Shown: positions 7,799 to 16,144 of the stretch, one piece after another | Layout of the letters: the number at the start of each line of letters is the position of its first letter | Position numbering within the stretch: the stretch's first letter is position 1 | NCBI GenBank assembly: GCA_017434845.1 | Contig: JAFSGD010000003.1 | Location: forward strand, 1 to 46,568 | Origin: Clostridia bacterium | GTDB lineage: Bacteria; Bacillota; Clostridia; Oscillospirales; CAG-382 | Direction of reading: 5' to 3' | DNA: 46,568 nucleotides | Program-made: the position numbers and the translations under genes | The notes under the pieces: model-generated | The model's input: the letters and a program-made list of their open reading frames with translations, nothing else | Database searches by the model: none | Told to the model about the DNA's origin: nothing

Positions 7799-7876
7799 AG
7801 TTTAAATTAGTATAACTAAAAGTATATCTATATGATTTCAGCGAAGAAAAGCTTCGCGGAGAGAACAGGAAAAACT

Positions 7877-9574
7877 ATGAGTGATATCAAAACAACGATA
7901 TGCGAAAAGGTAAGCGAATATGTTGCCTCTAAGGGCGCAAGCCTTACTTCGGAGGAATGCGCGGCTCTGCTCGAAACCCCTTCCGACAGCAAGCTCGGCG
8001 ATCTTGCTCTGCCCTGCTTTAAGCTTTCAAGGGTTTTAAGAAGCCGCCCCGACGGCATCGCCTCGGAGCTTGCCGAGTTTTTCGGTAATGCCGAGGGCTT
8101 GGATAAGATCGAGGCAGTCGGCGGATATTTGAACTTCTTTTTCGGAAGCGCAAAATATATTGCCGATCTTCAAAAGCTTTTGAAGGATGAATATCCCGAG
8201 CTTCATGCGTTCGGAGAGGGAAAAACCATCGTTCTCGATTTTTCCTCGCCCAACATTGCAAAGCGCTTTCATTTGGGCCACCTCGGAACGACCGTTATCG
8301 GCAACGCCGTGCGCAATATTTATAAGGCGTGCGGATATAAAACCGTTGCGTTGAACTATTTGGGCGACTGGGGCACTCAAAACGGCAAGCAGATAGTTGC
8401 ATATAAAAAATGGTCGAGCCGCGAACAGCTCGAGCGCGACGGCATCAAGGAGCTTGAACGCATTTACGTTATGTTCGGCAAAGAGGCGGAGAAAGACCCC
8501 TCGCTTAACGATCAGGCGCGCGCCGCTTTCCGCGAGCTTGAAAACGGCAACGAGGAATATTTAGAGATCTGGCGCTTGTTTAAGGATATTTCCATGCGCG
8601 AATATACCGCAACCTATAAGCGCTTGGGCATTGAGTTTGACGTTTGGGACGGCGAAAGCCTTTACACCGACAAAATGCCCGCTATCGTTGATGAGCTTCG
8701 CGAAAAGGAGCTTTTGAAAATCGATAACGGCGCTTCGATAGTTGACCTTTCGGAATGGAAAATGCCCCCCGCGCTTATTTTGAAAAGCGACGGCTCAACC
8801 CTTTATCCAACTCGCGATATCGCCGCCGCAAACTACAGATACAACACCTATAAGTTCGATAAATGCGCCTACGTTACAAGCGCGGGCCAGTCGCTTCATT
8901 TTGCCCAGTGGTTTAAGGTAACCGAAATGATGGGCAAGGAATGGTCGAAGGATCTTGTTCATATTCCTTATGGCACAATGAGCTTCGGCGGCGAAAAGCT
9001 TGCCTCGAGAACCGGCAACATCATTCTTTTGAACGACGTTTTCGACGAGGCTGTTGCAAAGGCAAGAGCGATCATCGAGGAAAAGAACGTTGCCCACGAG
9101 AACAAGGATGAGATCTCGGAGGCTGTGGGCATCGGCGCGGTCGTTTTCAGCGCGCTTGCAAACGGCAGAATAAAGGACACCAACTTCACCTGGGAGGGCA
9201 CGCTTTCGTTCGAGGGCAACACCGGTCCTTACGTTCAATATACCTATGCGCGCGCGGCAAGCGTTTTGCGCCGCGGCGAATATAACGGCGATATCGGCTC
9301 TTATGCGCCCGTTGCCGAAGAAACCGAGCTTATAAGAAAGCTTTCCGAGTTTTCCGAAACGGTTCTTCGCGCCGCAAACGATTATGAGCCCAGCTATATT
9401 TCGCGCTTTGCGCTTTCGGTTTGCACCGCCTATAACCAGTTCTATCATAATTGCCGAATCCTCGGCTCGGGCGGCGAAATCGAGCAGTTCCGTCTTGCGC
9501 TTACCGCCGCAACGAGAAACATTCTCGGCAGATGCCTTGATATTCTCGGCATGAAGAGGACGGAAGCGATATGA
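7877..9574 (+). CDS. argS: Arginine--tRNA ligase (565 aa)
   Basis: This class I synthetase charges tRNA-Arg in the cytosol. The HIGH-type motif is FHLGHL within LDFSSPNIAKRFHLGHLGTT (about residue 120), and YLGDWGTQNGK follows, typical of ArgS. The KMSKS loop is degenerate (GGEKLASRTGN), as in many bacterial ArgS. The N-terminal Add-1 domain and the C-terminal anticodon-binding helices (YTYARAASVLRR onward) are both present, and the length is normal. The chosen ATG at 7877 has AGGA seven bases upstream; an in-frame ATG 15 codons earlier has no ribosome site. It is monocistronic by context, since a hairpin-rich gap follows. Confidence 0.97.
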   Translation: MSDIKTTICEKVSEYVASKGASLTSEECAALLETPSDSKLGDLALPCFKLSRVLRSRPDGIASELAEFFGNAEGLDKIEAVGGYLNFFFGSAKYIADLQKLLKDEYPELHAFGEGKTIVLDFSSPNIAKRFHLGHLGTTVIGNAVRNIYKACGYKTVALNYLGDWGTQNGKQIVAYKKWSSREQLERDGIKELERIYVMFGKEAEKDPSLNDQARAAFRELENGNEEYLEIWRLFKDISMREYTATYKRLGIEFDVWDGESLYTDKMPAIVDELREKELLKIDNGASIVDLSEWKMPPALILKSDGSTLYPTRDIAAANYRYNTYKFDKCAYVTSAGQSLHFAQWFKVTEMMGKEWSKDLVHIPYGTMSFGGEKLASRTGNIILLNDVFDEAVAKARAIIEEKNVAHENKDEISEAVGIGAVVFSALANGRIKDTNFTWEGTLSFEGNTGPYVQYTYARAASVLRRGEYNGDIGSYAPVAEETELIRKLSEFSETVLRAANDYEPSYISRFALSVCTAYNQFYHNCRILGSGGEIEQFRLALTAATRNILGRCLDILGMKRTEAI

Positions 9575-9586
9575 CGCTGACGCGTT

Positions 9587-9716
9587 CACTTTGAAACTAC
9601 AGTTTCAAAGTGGTTTTGGAACTTCGTTCGCTCGCGCCTCGCGCCTCGTGCTGAAGCACTCGACACTCGCGAAGTTCATAGGAGTAAAAATCGACGCACA
9701 TGTCGCCGATTTTTAC
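9587..9716. repeat. Hairpin cluster downstream of argS
   Basis: Three successive inverted repeats are present. The first is a perfect 12-bp stem, CACTTTGAAACT / AGTTTCAAAGTG (9587-9612). The second is a long imperfect cruciform closed by GAACTTCG / CGAAGTTC (9619-9677), with an inner GTGCT/AGCAC. The third is GTAAAAATCG / CGATTTTTAC (9684-9716). None carries a good terminal T tract, although the first may stop or stabilise argS mRNA. They look like mobile intergenic palindromes rather than coding DNA. Confidence 0.7.
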
Positions 9717-9778
9717 AGGATTTTCATTGTATATAACGCTTGCGGACATGAAATAAAGAATAAAGAATAAAAAAGGAA

Positions 9779-9860
9779 CGTTTTTCTGCGAAAAACGGTT
9801 ATTTAATTAAAAATTTGTTTTGCGAAGCAAAACTTACCGTAATGCGCCGATTTATCGGCG
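9779..9860. repeat. Second hairpin cluster before yebC
   Basis: Three short hairpins lie in series: CGTTTTT/AAAAACG (9779-9797), GTTTTGC/GCAAAAC (9817-9833) and CGCCGA/TCGGCG (9845-9860). They are followed by near-repeats of TTCATTTTT up to 9890. The arrangement resembles small palindromic intergenic elements that are frequent in gut Clostridia genomes (recalled, not checked). Apart from these hairpin clusters and a candidate yebC promoter, the 380-base argS-yebC gap contains no gene that I can support. Confidence 0.6.
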
Positions 9861-9901
9861 TGCTTCATTTTTCATTTTTCATTAAAATCCTTTCGCTACC
9901 G

Positions 9902-9931
9902 TTGATGACGACGAGAACGAAAGAGTATAGA
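9902..9931 (+). promoter_or_regulatory. Possible sigma-A promoter of the yebC-leuS operon
   Basis: TTGATG (9902-9907) and TATAGA (9926-9931) are separated by 18 bases, 23 bases before the yebC ATG. The match is moderate. Confidence 0.4.
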
Positions 9932-9954
9932 ACAGAAGTAGGGAGATATAAAAA

Positions 9955-10677
9955 ATGTCGGGACATTCTAAGTGGAAGAATATTATGCATAAGAAGGAGA
10001 AGACCGATGCGCAGAGAGCAAAGGTTTTCACCAAAATAGGTAAAGAGATGGCAATGGCTGTTCGCGAGGGCGGCCCCGAGCCCGCCTCAAACACCCGCCT
10101 GCGCGATCTTATCGCCAAGGCAAAAAGCCTTAACGTGCCTAACGATAACATCGAAAGAGTTATCAAAAAGGCTTCGGGCGCAGACAGCGTTGCTTATGAA
10201 TCGGTAACCTACGAGGGCTATGGCCCCGGCGGTGTTGCCGTTATAGTTGAGGCGGCAACCGATAACCGCAACCGCACCGCCGGCGACGTTCGCCATTATT
10301 TTGATAAATTCGGCGGCAACCTCGGAACGACAGGCTGTGTTTCTTATATGTTTGCCGAAAAGGGCGTTGTCGTTGTTTCGGGCATTAAGGACGAGGATGA
10401 GTTCATGGAAGCCGCGCTCGATTGCGGTGCGCTTGATTTTACCTCCGAGGGCGAGAACGGCGAGGTGTTCACCGACGTCAGCGAGCTTTCGGCGGTTCGC
10501 GAGGCGCTTGAGGCAAAGGGCTATACCATCGAATCGGCAGACCCCGAAAAGATTCCCGCAAACTACGTTCGCCTTGATGATGAGGATCAGATAACCAAGA
10601 TGACAAAGCTTCTTGATGTTCTTGAAGAAAACGATGACGTTACAGAGGTTTGGCATAACTGGGATGACGGCGAATAA
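9955..10677 (+). CDS. yebC: YebC/PmpR-family regulatory protein (240 aa)
   Basis: The start MSGHSKWKNIMHKKEKTDAQ is the hallmark of the TACO1/YebC family, and AGGGAGAT lies before the ATG. The full-length three-domain protein is present, including the conserved YEGYGPGGVAVIVEAATDNRNRT region. Family members were first described as DNA-binding regulators. More recent work ties them to translation, where they relieve ribosome stalling at proline stretches. It starts an operon with nadD, yqeK, rsfS and leuS, in keeping with a translation-related role. Confidence 0.95.
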   Translation: MSGHSKWKNIMHKKEKTDAQRAKVFTKIGKEMAMAVREGGPEPASNTRLRDLIAKAKSLNVPNDNIERVIKKASGADSVAYESVTYEGYGPGGVAVIVEAATDNRNRTAGDVRHYFDKFGGNLGTTGCVSYMFAEKGVVVVSGIKDEDEFMEAALDCGALDFTSEGENGEVFTDVSELSAVREALEAKGYTIESADPEKIPANYVRLDDEDQITKMTKLLDVLEENDDVTEVWHNWDDGE

Positions 10678-11278
10678 TAATTCAAAGGCGGAGCCTTCGG
10701 GCAGAAAAACAGGCGTTTTCGGCGGAACCTTCAACCCCGTTCATAAGGGCCACGTTTTCATCGCAAACGAGTTTCTTTCAAGGCTTTCGCTCGATCTGCT
10801 TTTAATAATCCCCAACAGGATCCCGCCGCTTAAAGCAGACAAAAGCGTTTCGGGCGAGGATCGGATGAATATGCTTAAAATCGCCTTTTCGGGCACCGAA
10901 AGGGTTGAAATAAGCGATATTGAGCTTAAGCGCGAGGGCATGAGCTACACCTGCGATACCGTTGCCGAGCTAAAGAGACTGTATCCCGATGACGAGCTGT
11001 TTTTCCTTATCGGCGACGATTGGGCGGAAGGCTTTGTAAGATGGCGCAATTACCGCGAAATTCTTTCAAACGCCCGATTGGTCGTTGCAAAAAGAAGCGG
11101 CGAGGATATAAAAGAAGCGCTCGATCGGCTTGAGCGCGAATGCGGCAAACGCCCCATAGAGCTTAATAACGAAATGCTTCCGCTTTCTTCGGGCGGATTC
11201 CGCGAAGACCCCAAAAAAGAAAAGCTCCCCGACGGAGTTTTCGAATATATCCAAGAAAAAGGACTTTACGGCATATGA
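10664..11278 (+). CDS. nadD: Nicotinate-nucleotide adenylyltransferase (204 aa)
   Basis: NadD transfers AMP from ATP to nicotinate mononucleotide to make deamido-NAD. The nucleotidyltransferase motif is GVFGGTFNPVHKGH near residue 17. SYTCDTVAELKRLYP and FFLIGDDWAEGFVRW match the family's substrate loops. The ATG at 10664 overlaps the end of yebC by 14 bases; an in-frame ATG 17 codons earlier would add residues unlike any NadD. No clear ribosome site is seen, so coupling to yebC translation is likely. It overlaps yqeK by ATGA, giving the conserved nadD-yqeK-rsfS order of Firmicutes. Confidence 0.95.
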   Translation: MTANNNSKAEPSGRKTGVFGGTFNPVHKGHVFIANEFLSRLSLDLLLIIPNRIPPLKADKSVSGEDRMNMLKIAFSGTERVEISDIELKREGMSYTCDTVAELKRLYPDDELFFLIGDDWAEGFVRWRNYREILSNARLVVAKRSGEDIKEALDRLERECGKRPIELNNEMLPLSSGGFREDPKKEKLPDGVFEYIQEKGLYGI

Positions 11279-11886
11279 CCGACGCAAACGCAATTCTTTC
11301 TTCAATGACACTTTCGGAAAAACGCTTTAAGCACACTCTCGGCGTTGCCGAGGCGGCGCGCGAGCTTGCAAGCGTTCATTTCCCCTCGCTCGATCTTAAA
11401 TCGGTCGAGCTTGCGGCACTGATGCACGATTTCACAAAGGAATATCCCGTCGAGCGCCATTTAGAGCTTTGCTCGCTGTTTGGCATAGAGCTTTCGGAAG
11501 AGGATATAATAAACCATAAGCTTCTTCACGGGAAAACTGCCGCACTTATCGCAAGAGACAGCTTTGGGCTTTCGGACGAGATATGCTCGGCTGTTTATTG
11601 GCACACAACGGGCAGGCCCGCGATGTCGCCCTTTGAAACGGTTATTTACCTTGCCGATTATATCGAGGAATTCCGCGATGATCCAAGCTGTATCAGATTG
11701 CGCGAATATTATAAAAAATGTATGGAAAAGGAGCGCGACAAATCGGTTGCTTTGCTGAAAACCCTTGTGCGCTCGTTCGATACGACGATAAAGCACCTTA
11801 TTTCAGAGGAAAGAACCATTTGCGAAACGACAATTTCCGCAAGAAACTATTATCTTAAGCTGTTAAGCGAAAGGACAAAAGCATGA
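11275..11886 (+). CDS. yqeK: HD-domain hydrolase YqeK, Ap4A-cleaving type (203 aa)
   Basis: This is an HD-superfamily metal-dependent phosphohydrolase. The first conserved His is in RFKHTLGVAEAARELA, the HD pair in LAALMHDFTKEYP, further ligands in HKLLHGKTAALIARD and YWHTTGRP, and the final Asp in VIYLADYIEE. YqeK proteins hydrolyse diadenosine tetraphosphate symmetrically to ADP (family knowledge). The gene sits between nadD and rsfS with 4-base overlaps on both sides, its usual place. The C-terminal about 40 residues are helical and basic. Confidence 0.93.
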   Translation: MTDANAILSSMTLSEKRFKHTLGVAEAARELASVHFPSLDLKSVELAALMHDFTKEYPVERHLELCSLFGIELSEEDIINHKLLHGKTAALIARDSFGLSDEICSAVYWHTTGRPAMSPFETVIYLADYIEEFRDDPSCIRLREYYKKCMEKERDKSVALLKTLVRSFDTTIKHLISEERTICETTISARNYYLKLLSERTKA

Positions 11887-12233
11887 ACGAAGCAAAACAG
11901 ATTGAAAAAGCAAAAGCAATAGCCGAGCTTGCCGTATCGGTGCTCGATAATAAAAAGGGCATCGACGTGAGTATGCTTGAGGTTGGCAGTCAGACTGTTC
12001 TGGCAGATTATTTCGTTCTTTCAACGGGAACCTCGAACACCCACGTTCGCGCGCTTGCCGACGAGGTTGAATTCAAGCTTCGCGAGGAGCTTGGCGTTGA
12101 GCCCAATCACATCGAGGGCGTTTCGGGCAATGCCTGGACCTTGCTTGATTACGGCTGTGTGATAATTCATATATTCACTTCCCAGGCACGCGATTTTTAT
12201 AAGCTTGAAAGACTTTGGAACGGCAACGAATAA
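11883..12233 (+). CDS. rsfS: Ribosomal silencing factor RsfS (116 aa)
   Basis: RsfS/Iojap binds ribosomal protein L14 and blocks subunit joining in starvation. The diagnostic core is present: GIDVSMLEVG, LADYFVLSTGTSNTHVRALAD, EGVSGNAWTLLDYG and VIIHIFTSQARDFYKLERLW. Length is normal. It overlaps yqeK by four bases and precedes leuS by 25 bases. Confidence 0.96.
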   Translation: MNEAKQIEKAKAIAELAVSVLDNKKGIDVSMLEVGSQTVLADYFVLSTGTSNTHVRALADEVEFKLREELGVEPNHIEGVSGNAWTLLDYGCVIIHIFTSQARDFYKLERLWNGNE

Positions 12234-12258
12234 TAAACCGTAAAGGAAAAATATAATT

Positions 12259-14667
12259 ATGAGACACGAATTTAAAGATATCGAGCCCAAATGGCAAGCC
12301 CGTTGGGACGAAAGTAAAATATTCGAGGCGAAGGACCCCGGCGAAGCGGGCTCTGAAAAGCCCAAGTTCTTTGCGCTTGTTGAATTCCCTTATCCGAGCG
12401 GTGCGGGAATGCACGTCGGCCACATCAAAGCCTATTCGGGCCTTGAGGTCATCTCGCGCAAGCGCCGCATGGAAGGCTTTAACGTAATGTTCCCCATGGG
12501 CTTCGACGCATTCGGTCTTCCGACCGAAAACTATGCAATAAAAACCGGTATGCATCCCCGCGCGGTTACCGATAAAAATATCGAAAAGTTCACCGGTCAG
12601 CTCAAAAGAGTCGGCTTTGCGTTCGATTGGTCGCGCGTGGTTGACACCACCGACGTCGATTATTACAAATGGACACAGTGGATATTCCTTAAAATGTTCG
12701 AAAACGGTCTCGTTTTCCGCGATACCGCGCTCGTTAACTATTGCCCCGAATGTAAGGTCGTTCTTTCGAACGAGGATTCGCAGGGCGGCAAATGCGATAT
12801 CTGCCACAGCGATATCGTTCAAAAATCCAAAGACGTTTGGTATCTTCGCATAACCGAATATGCCGATAAGCTTCTTTCGGGTCTTGAAGAGGTTGATTAT
12901 CTTCCCAACATAAAGCAACAGCAGGTAAACTGGATAGGTAAGAGCGAGGGCGCATTCGTTAATTTTGCGCTTGCGGGCAAGGATGAAAGCCTTAAGATAT
13001 ATACAACCCGTCCCGACACTCTGTTCGGCGTAACCTTTATGGTTATGGCACCCGAGCATCCTCTTATCGACAAATATGCTTCGGGCATTAAGAACATGGA
13101 TGCCGTTGAGGCTTACCGCGCAGAATGCGCCAAAAAGACCGAGTTCGAGCGCACACAGCTCGTTAAAGAAAAAACCGGCGTTCGCCTCGACGGTCTTTCG
13201 GCAATAAACCCCGTTAACGGCAAGGAGATTCCCATTTATATCGCCGATTACGTTATGATGGGCTACGGCACGGGCGCAATAATGGCTGTTCCCGCGCATG
13301 ACAGCCGCGACTGGGAATTCGCAAAGAAGTTCGGCATCGATATCATCGAGGTCATCAAGGGCGGCGATATCGAAAAAGAAGCCTACACCGGTGACGGCGA
13401 AATGGTCAACTCGGGCTTCCTTAACGGCTTCACCAACAAAAAGGATTCCATACGCCGTGCTATCGACGAGCTCGTTTCTCTCGGCTGCGGCGAGGGCGGC
13501 GTGCAATATAAAATGAAGGATTGGGCGTTTAACCGCCAGCGCTATTGGGGCGAGCCCATTCCGATAGTTCACTGCGAAAAATGCGGAATGGTTGCCGTTC
13601 CCTATGAAGAGCTTCCTCTCCGTTTGCCCGATATGACTGAGTTTGCACCCGGCACGGGCGGCGAATCGCCTCTTGCAAGGGTTGAAAGCTACGTTAACTG
13701 CAAGTGCCCCAAATGCGGCGGCGATGCAAAGCGCGAAACCGACACGATGCCTCAGTGGGCAGGCTCTTCGTGGTATTTCCTGCGCTATGCCGATCCCTTC
13801 AACGCCGAAAGCTTCGCGTCGGAGGAAAGACTTAAATATTGGCTCCCCGTCGATTGGTATAACGGCGGCATGGAGCACGTTACCCGCCACATGATCTATT
13901 CGCGCTTCTGGCATAAGTTCCTTTACGATCTCGGCTTGGTTCCCGTTTCCGAGCCCTATGCAAAGCGCACCGCGCAGGGCCTTATTCTCGGCCCCGACGG
14001 CGAAAAAATGAGTAAATCCAAGGGCAACGTTGTTGACCCCAACGACGTTGTTGATGAATACGGCGCCGACGTTCTTCGTACCTACACTCTGTTTATGGGC
14101 GATTACGGCTCGGCGGCTCCCTGGTCGCAAAGCAGCGTTCGCGGCTGTAAGCGCTTCCTTGAACGCTTCGCCGCGCTCGATGAAATGCTCGGCAAGAAGG
14201 ATGAAAAGCTCACCCGCTCGCTTCACAAGACGATAAAGAAGGTTTCTTCCGATATCGACGGAATGAAGTTCAACACCGCCATCGCGGCAATGATGAGCTT
14301 CCTCAACGACGTTTATGCCGTTGGCTCTATCGATAAAGAGGGTTTGCTTGCGCTCACCCGAATCCTTTGCCCGTTCGCGCCTCACGTTTGCGAAGAAATG
14401 TGGGAGAAGCTCGGCATGAAGGGCTTCTGTTCGCTCGCCGAATGGCCCGAATATGATGAAGCGCTCACCGTTGACGACGAAAAAGAGATCGCCGTTCAGG
14501 TTTGCGGCAAGCTTAAGGGCACTGTGGTCATTCCTGCAGGCGCCGAAGAGGATGCGGTTTGGGAGATAATAACCGCAAACGCTTCGATAATGGCAAGCCT
14601 TGAGGGCAAGCAGATAGTTAAGAAGATCTATATTAAAGATAAAATATTCAATATCGTTGCAAAATAA
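12259..14667 (+). CDS. leuS: Leucine--tRNA ligase (802 aa)
   Basis: This class I synthetase charges tRNA-Leu. The HIGH motif is in FPYPSGAGMHVGHIKAYSG (about residues 40-55). The CP1 editing domain is intact with YTTRPDTLFGVTFMV and YGTGAIMAVPAHDSRDWEFA. A zinc-knuckle-like CxxC pair (YCPECKVVL...CDICHSDI) lies near residue 155, and KMSKSKGNVVDP is near residue 580. The C-terminal anticodon domain is complete. The ATG follows AAAGGAAAAA. No T-box leader was found, and the gene is read with the upstream rsfS. Confidence 0.97.
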   Translation: MRHEFKDIEPKWQARWDESKIFEAKDPGEAGSEKPKFFALVEFPYPSGAGMHVGHIKAYSGLEVISRKRRMEGFNVMFPMGFDAFGLPTENYAIKTGMHPRAVTDKNIEKFTGQLKRVGFAFDWSRVVDTTDVDYYKWTQWIFLKMFENGLVFRDTALVNYCPECKVVLSNEDSQGGKCDICHSDIVQKSKDVWYLRITEYADKLLSGLEEVDYLPNIKQQQVNWIGKSEGAFVNFALAGKDESLKIYTTRPDTLFGVTFMVMAPEHPLIDKYASGIKNMDAVEAYRAECAKKTEFERTQLVKEKTGVRLDGLSAINPVNGKEIPIYIADYVMMGYGTGAIMAVPAHDSRDWEFAKKFGIDIIEVIKGGDIEKEAYTGDGEMVNSGFLNGFTNKKDSIRRAIDELVSLGCGEGGVQYKMKDWAFNRQRYWGEPIPIVHCEKCGMVAVPYEELPLRLPDMTEFAPGTGGESPLARVESYVNCKCPKCGGDAKRETDTMPQWAGSSWYFLRYADPFNAESFASEERLKYWLPVDWYNGGMEHVTRHMIYSRFWHKFLYDLGLVPVSEPYAKRTAQGLILGPDGEKMSKSKGNVVDPNDVVDEYGADVLRTYTLFMGDYGSAAPWSQSSVRGCKRFLERFAALDEMLGKKDEKLTRSLHKTIKKVSSDIDGMKFNTAIAAMMSFLNDVYAVGSIDKEGLLALTRILCPFAPHVCEEMWEKLGMKGFCSLAEWPEYDEALTVDDEKEIAVQVCGKLKGTVVIPAGAEEDAVWEIITANASIMASLEGKQIVKKIYIKDKIFNIVAK

Positions 14668-14678
14668 GGAGAAAACAA

Positions 14679-15401
14679 ATGGATACCATTAAGATCAACA
14701 AGGGTAATGCACAGCTTGTCGCGCACCGCGGCCTTTCGGGTCTTGAGCGCGAAAACACCGCCTCGGCTTTCGTTGCCGCAGGCAACCGAAGCTATTTCGG
14801 CATAGAGACCGACGTTCGCCACACTCTTGACGGAAAATACGTTCTTCTCCATGACGATCACACCGCCCGTTGCGGCATCGACCCCGTTGCTCCCGAGCAG
14901 AACACCCTTCAAACCATTCAGTCGGTTCAGCTTGTTGATATGGACGGCAAGCGCGGCAGAGTTGACCTTCGCGTTCCCGAAATGGTTGATTACATACGCA
15001 TCTGCAAGCGCTATGATAAGGTTGGCGTTCTCGAATTCAAGGGCGCTTACACCGAAGAGCAAATGGCAGAGATCGTTTCGATCATCAAGGCGGAATATAC
15101 TCTTGATAAAATGATCTTCATTTCTTTCCATTTCCCCAATCTCGTTGCGCTTCGCAAGGTTTGCCCCGAGGCTCATTGCCAGTTCTTGACCGGCGAATTT
15201 AAGGATGAGATCATCGAAATGCTCAAGGAACACAAAATGGGCATCGATATCTGGTCGAACGCGCTTGATGAGGAATGGAAGGTTAAAAAGCTTCTTGACG
15301 AGGGCATTGAGGTCAACGTTTGGACGGTTGACAATAAAGAGCTTGCCGAAAAGCTTATTTCTTGGGGCGTTCAGTTCGTTACCACGAATATTTTGGAATA
15401 A
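14679..15401 (+). CDS. Glycerophosphodiester phosphodiesterase family protein (240 aa)
   Basis: This is a TIM-barrel phosphodiesterase of the GlpQ/UgpQ type. Motifs seen are LVAHRGLSGLERENTASAF (catalytic His-Arg), GIETDVRHTLDGKYVLLHDD (metal Glu/Asp and second His), GVLEFKGAYTEEQ, and VNVWTVDN near the end. There is no signal peptide, so it should act in the cytosol, releasing glycerol 3-phosphate from glycerophosphodiesters. It follows leuS by 11 bases with AAGGAGAAA before the ATG. The stop codon lies inside the first stem of the downstream hairpin array. Confidence 0.92.
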   Translation: MDTIKINKGNAQLVAHRGLSGLERENTASAFVAAGNRSYFGIETDVRHTLDGKYVLLHDDHTARCGIDPVAPEQNTLQTIQSVQLVDMDGKRGRVDLRVPEMVDYIRICKRYDKVGVLEFKGAYTEEQMAEIVSIIKAEYTLDKMIFISFHFPNLVALRKVCPEAHCQFLTGEFKDEIIEMLKEHKMGIDIWSNALDEEWKVKKLLDEGIEVNVWTVDNKELAEKLISWGVQFVTTNILE

Positions 15402-15546
15402 AAACCTTTTGTGTTTTTATTCCAAGTGATATGTTTTCCTTCGGAAAACGTTATATGTTCGCTTGCACGAACGTGATATGCCGACAAGTCGGCGTGATAT
15501 TCGCATTCTTCAAATGCGAGTTTCGGAATATTTTTCTTCGAAAAAT
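15393..15546. repeat. Array of hairpins separated by GTGATATG
   Basis: An outer 13-bp stem (15393-15405 with 15413-15425) is followed by short stems of unrelated sequence. These are GTTTTCC/GGAAAAC (15433-15449), GTTCG/CGAAC (15457-15472), GCCGAC/GTCGGC (15480-15493), TCGCATT/AATGCGA (15501-15519) and ATTTTTC/GAAAAAT (15530-15546). The linker GTGATATG (or GTTATATG, GTGATAT) recurs at 15426, 15450, 15473 and 15494, giving a period of 21-24 bases. Stem sequences vary while linkers stay constant. Not coding; possibly a mobile or RNA element. Confidence 0.85.
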
Positions 15547-15564
15547 GATGTTTATAGTAACAGT

Positions 15565-15599
15565 AAAAGAGAACCGATTTTTGTTCGGTTCTCTTTTTT
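15565..15599. terminator. Terminator after the hairpin array, convergent with spoIIID
   Basis: AAAAGAGAACCGA and TCGGTTCTCTTTT pair, followed by a run of six T. The reverse side also ends in TTTT, so it may close both the leuS-GDPD operon and spoIIID. Confidence 0.9.
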
Positions 15600-15628
15600 G
15601 CTTATGAACACGTTTTAATTAACTCGGT

Positions 15629-15889
15629 TCAACTCGGTTCCGCCTTTTTATATTTCAAACGCGTTGCGTTGCCGCCGCGAAGATGGCGCTCGGCGCGGTT
15701 TTTTGCCAAAACCGCCGCAACTCTTTTAAAAAGCATCGGGTCGGCTTTCTTTAGCCTGCCCGTAAGGTCTTTATGTACCGTGCTTTTGCTTATTCCAAAT
15801 CTTTTTGCCGCGGCACGAACGGTTGCACCGCTTGCCGCAACGAATTCGCCAACCGCAACCGCGCGTTCGTTTATGTCCGAGATGATCAA
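15629..15889 (-). CDS. spoIIID: Sporulation transcription factor SpoIIID (86 aa)
   Basis: This small helix-turn-helix protein has the SpoIIID signature: AVGEFVAASGATVRAAAKRF, then GISKSTVHKDLTGRL as the recognition helix, followed by DPMLFKRVAAVL and a basic tail. In spore formers it acts in the mother cell, activating and repressing genes of the sigma-E regulon. The start is TTG at 15889, supported by GGGAGG nine bases upstream; no ATG fits. It marks the organism as a spore former. Transcription is convergent with the leuS operon. Confidence 0.95.
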   Translation of the reverse strand: MIISDINERAVAVGEFVAASGATVRAAAKRFGISKSTVHKDLTGRLKKADPMLFKRVAAVLAKNRAERHLRGGNATRLKYKKAEPS

Positions 15890-15928
15890 TAAAAAAACCT
15901 CCCAATAGGAATATCTGTCGATATTTTA

Positions 15929-15957
15929 ATGTTATGCCGATAATACGAAAAATATTT
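15929..15957 (-). promoter_or_regulatory. Candidate sigma-E promoter of spoIIID
   Basis: On the minus strand AAATATT (15957-15951) is followed after 14 bases by CATAACAT (15936-15929). This resembles the sigma-E boxes kmATATT and CATACANT, with two mismatches in the -10. Bacillus spoIIID is known to be sigma-E dependent. Confidence 0.45.
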
Positions 15958-16076
15958 GCGTTTGCCGCGAACAAGCCGCAATATCGGTTGACAATTTGTT
16001 GTTGGAAAGCAACGCGAAATTCACGGCGACTATTTAGAGTTACCGAGGTTTATTTGTTAAATCTTTTCTAACGCGC

Positions 16077-16105
16077 TTGACGGTGTTCGCGTGCCGTGGT
16101 ATAAT
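16077..16105 (+). promoter_or_regulatory. Sigma-A promoter of the BspA/dockerin gene
   Basis: TTGACG (16077-16082) and perfect TATAAT (16100-16105) are spaced by 17 bases, 40 bases before the ATG. Confidence 0.88.
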
Positions 16106-16144
16106 GGCGATGGGATTAAACACACAAATATCATGGAGGTAATT

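Noticed and set aside
12175-14385. A 736-codon open frame on the minus strand
   Set aside because: It is fully antisense to leuS, which has all family motifs. The frame stays open because of the codon bias of leuS. Its translation shows no domain.
15393-15546. CRISPR-like array
   Set aside because: The regular linkers are only 8 bases and the variable parts are self-complementary stems of about 14 bases; real CRISPR repeats are longer and spacers are not palindromic. No cas genes are near.
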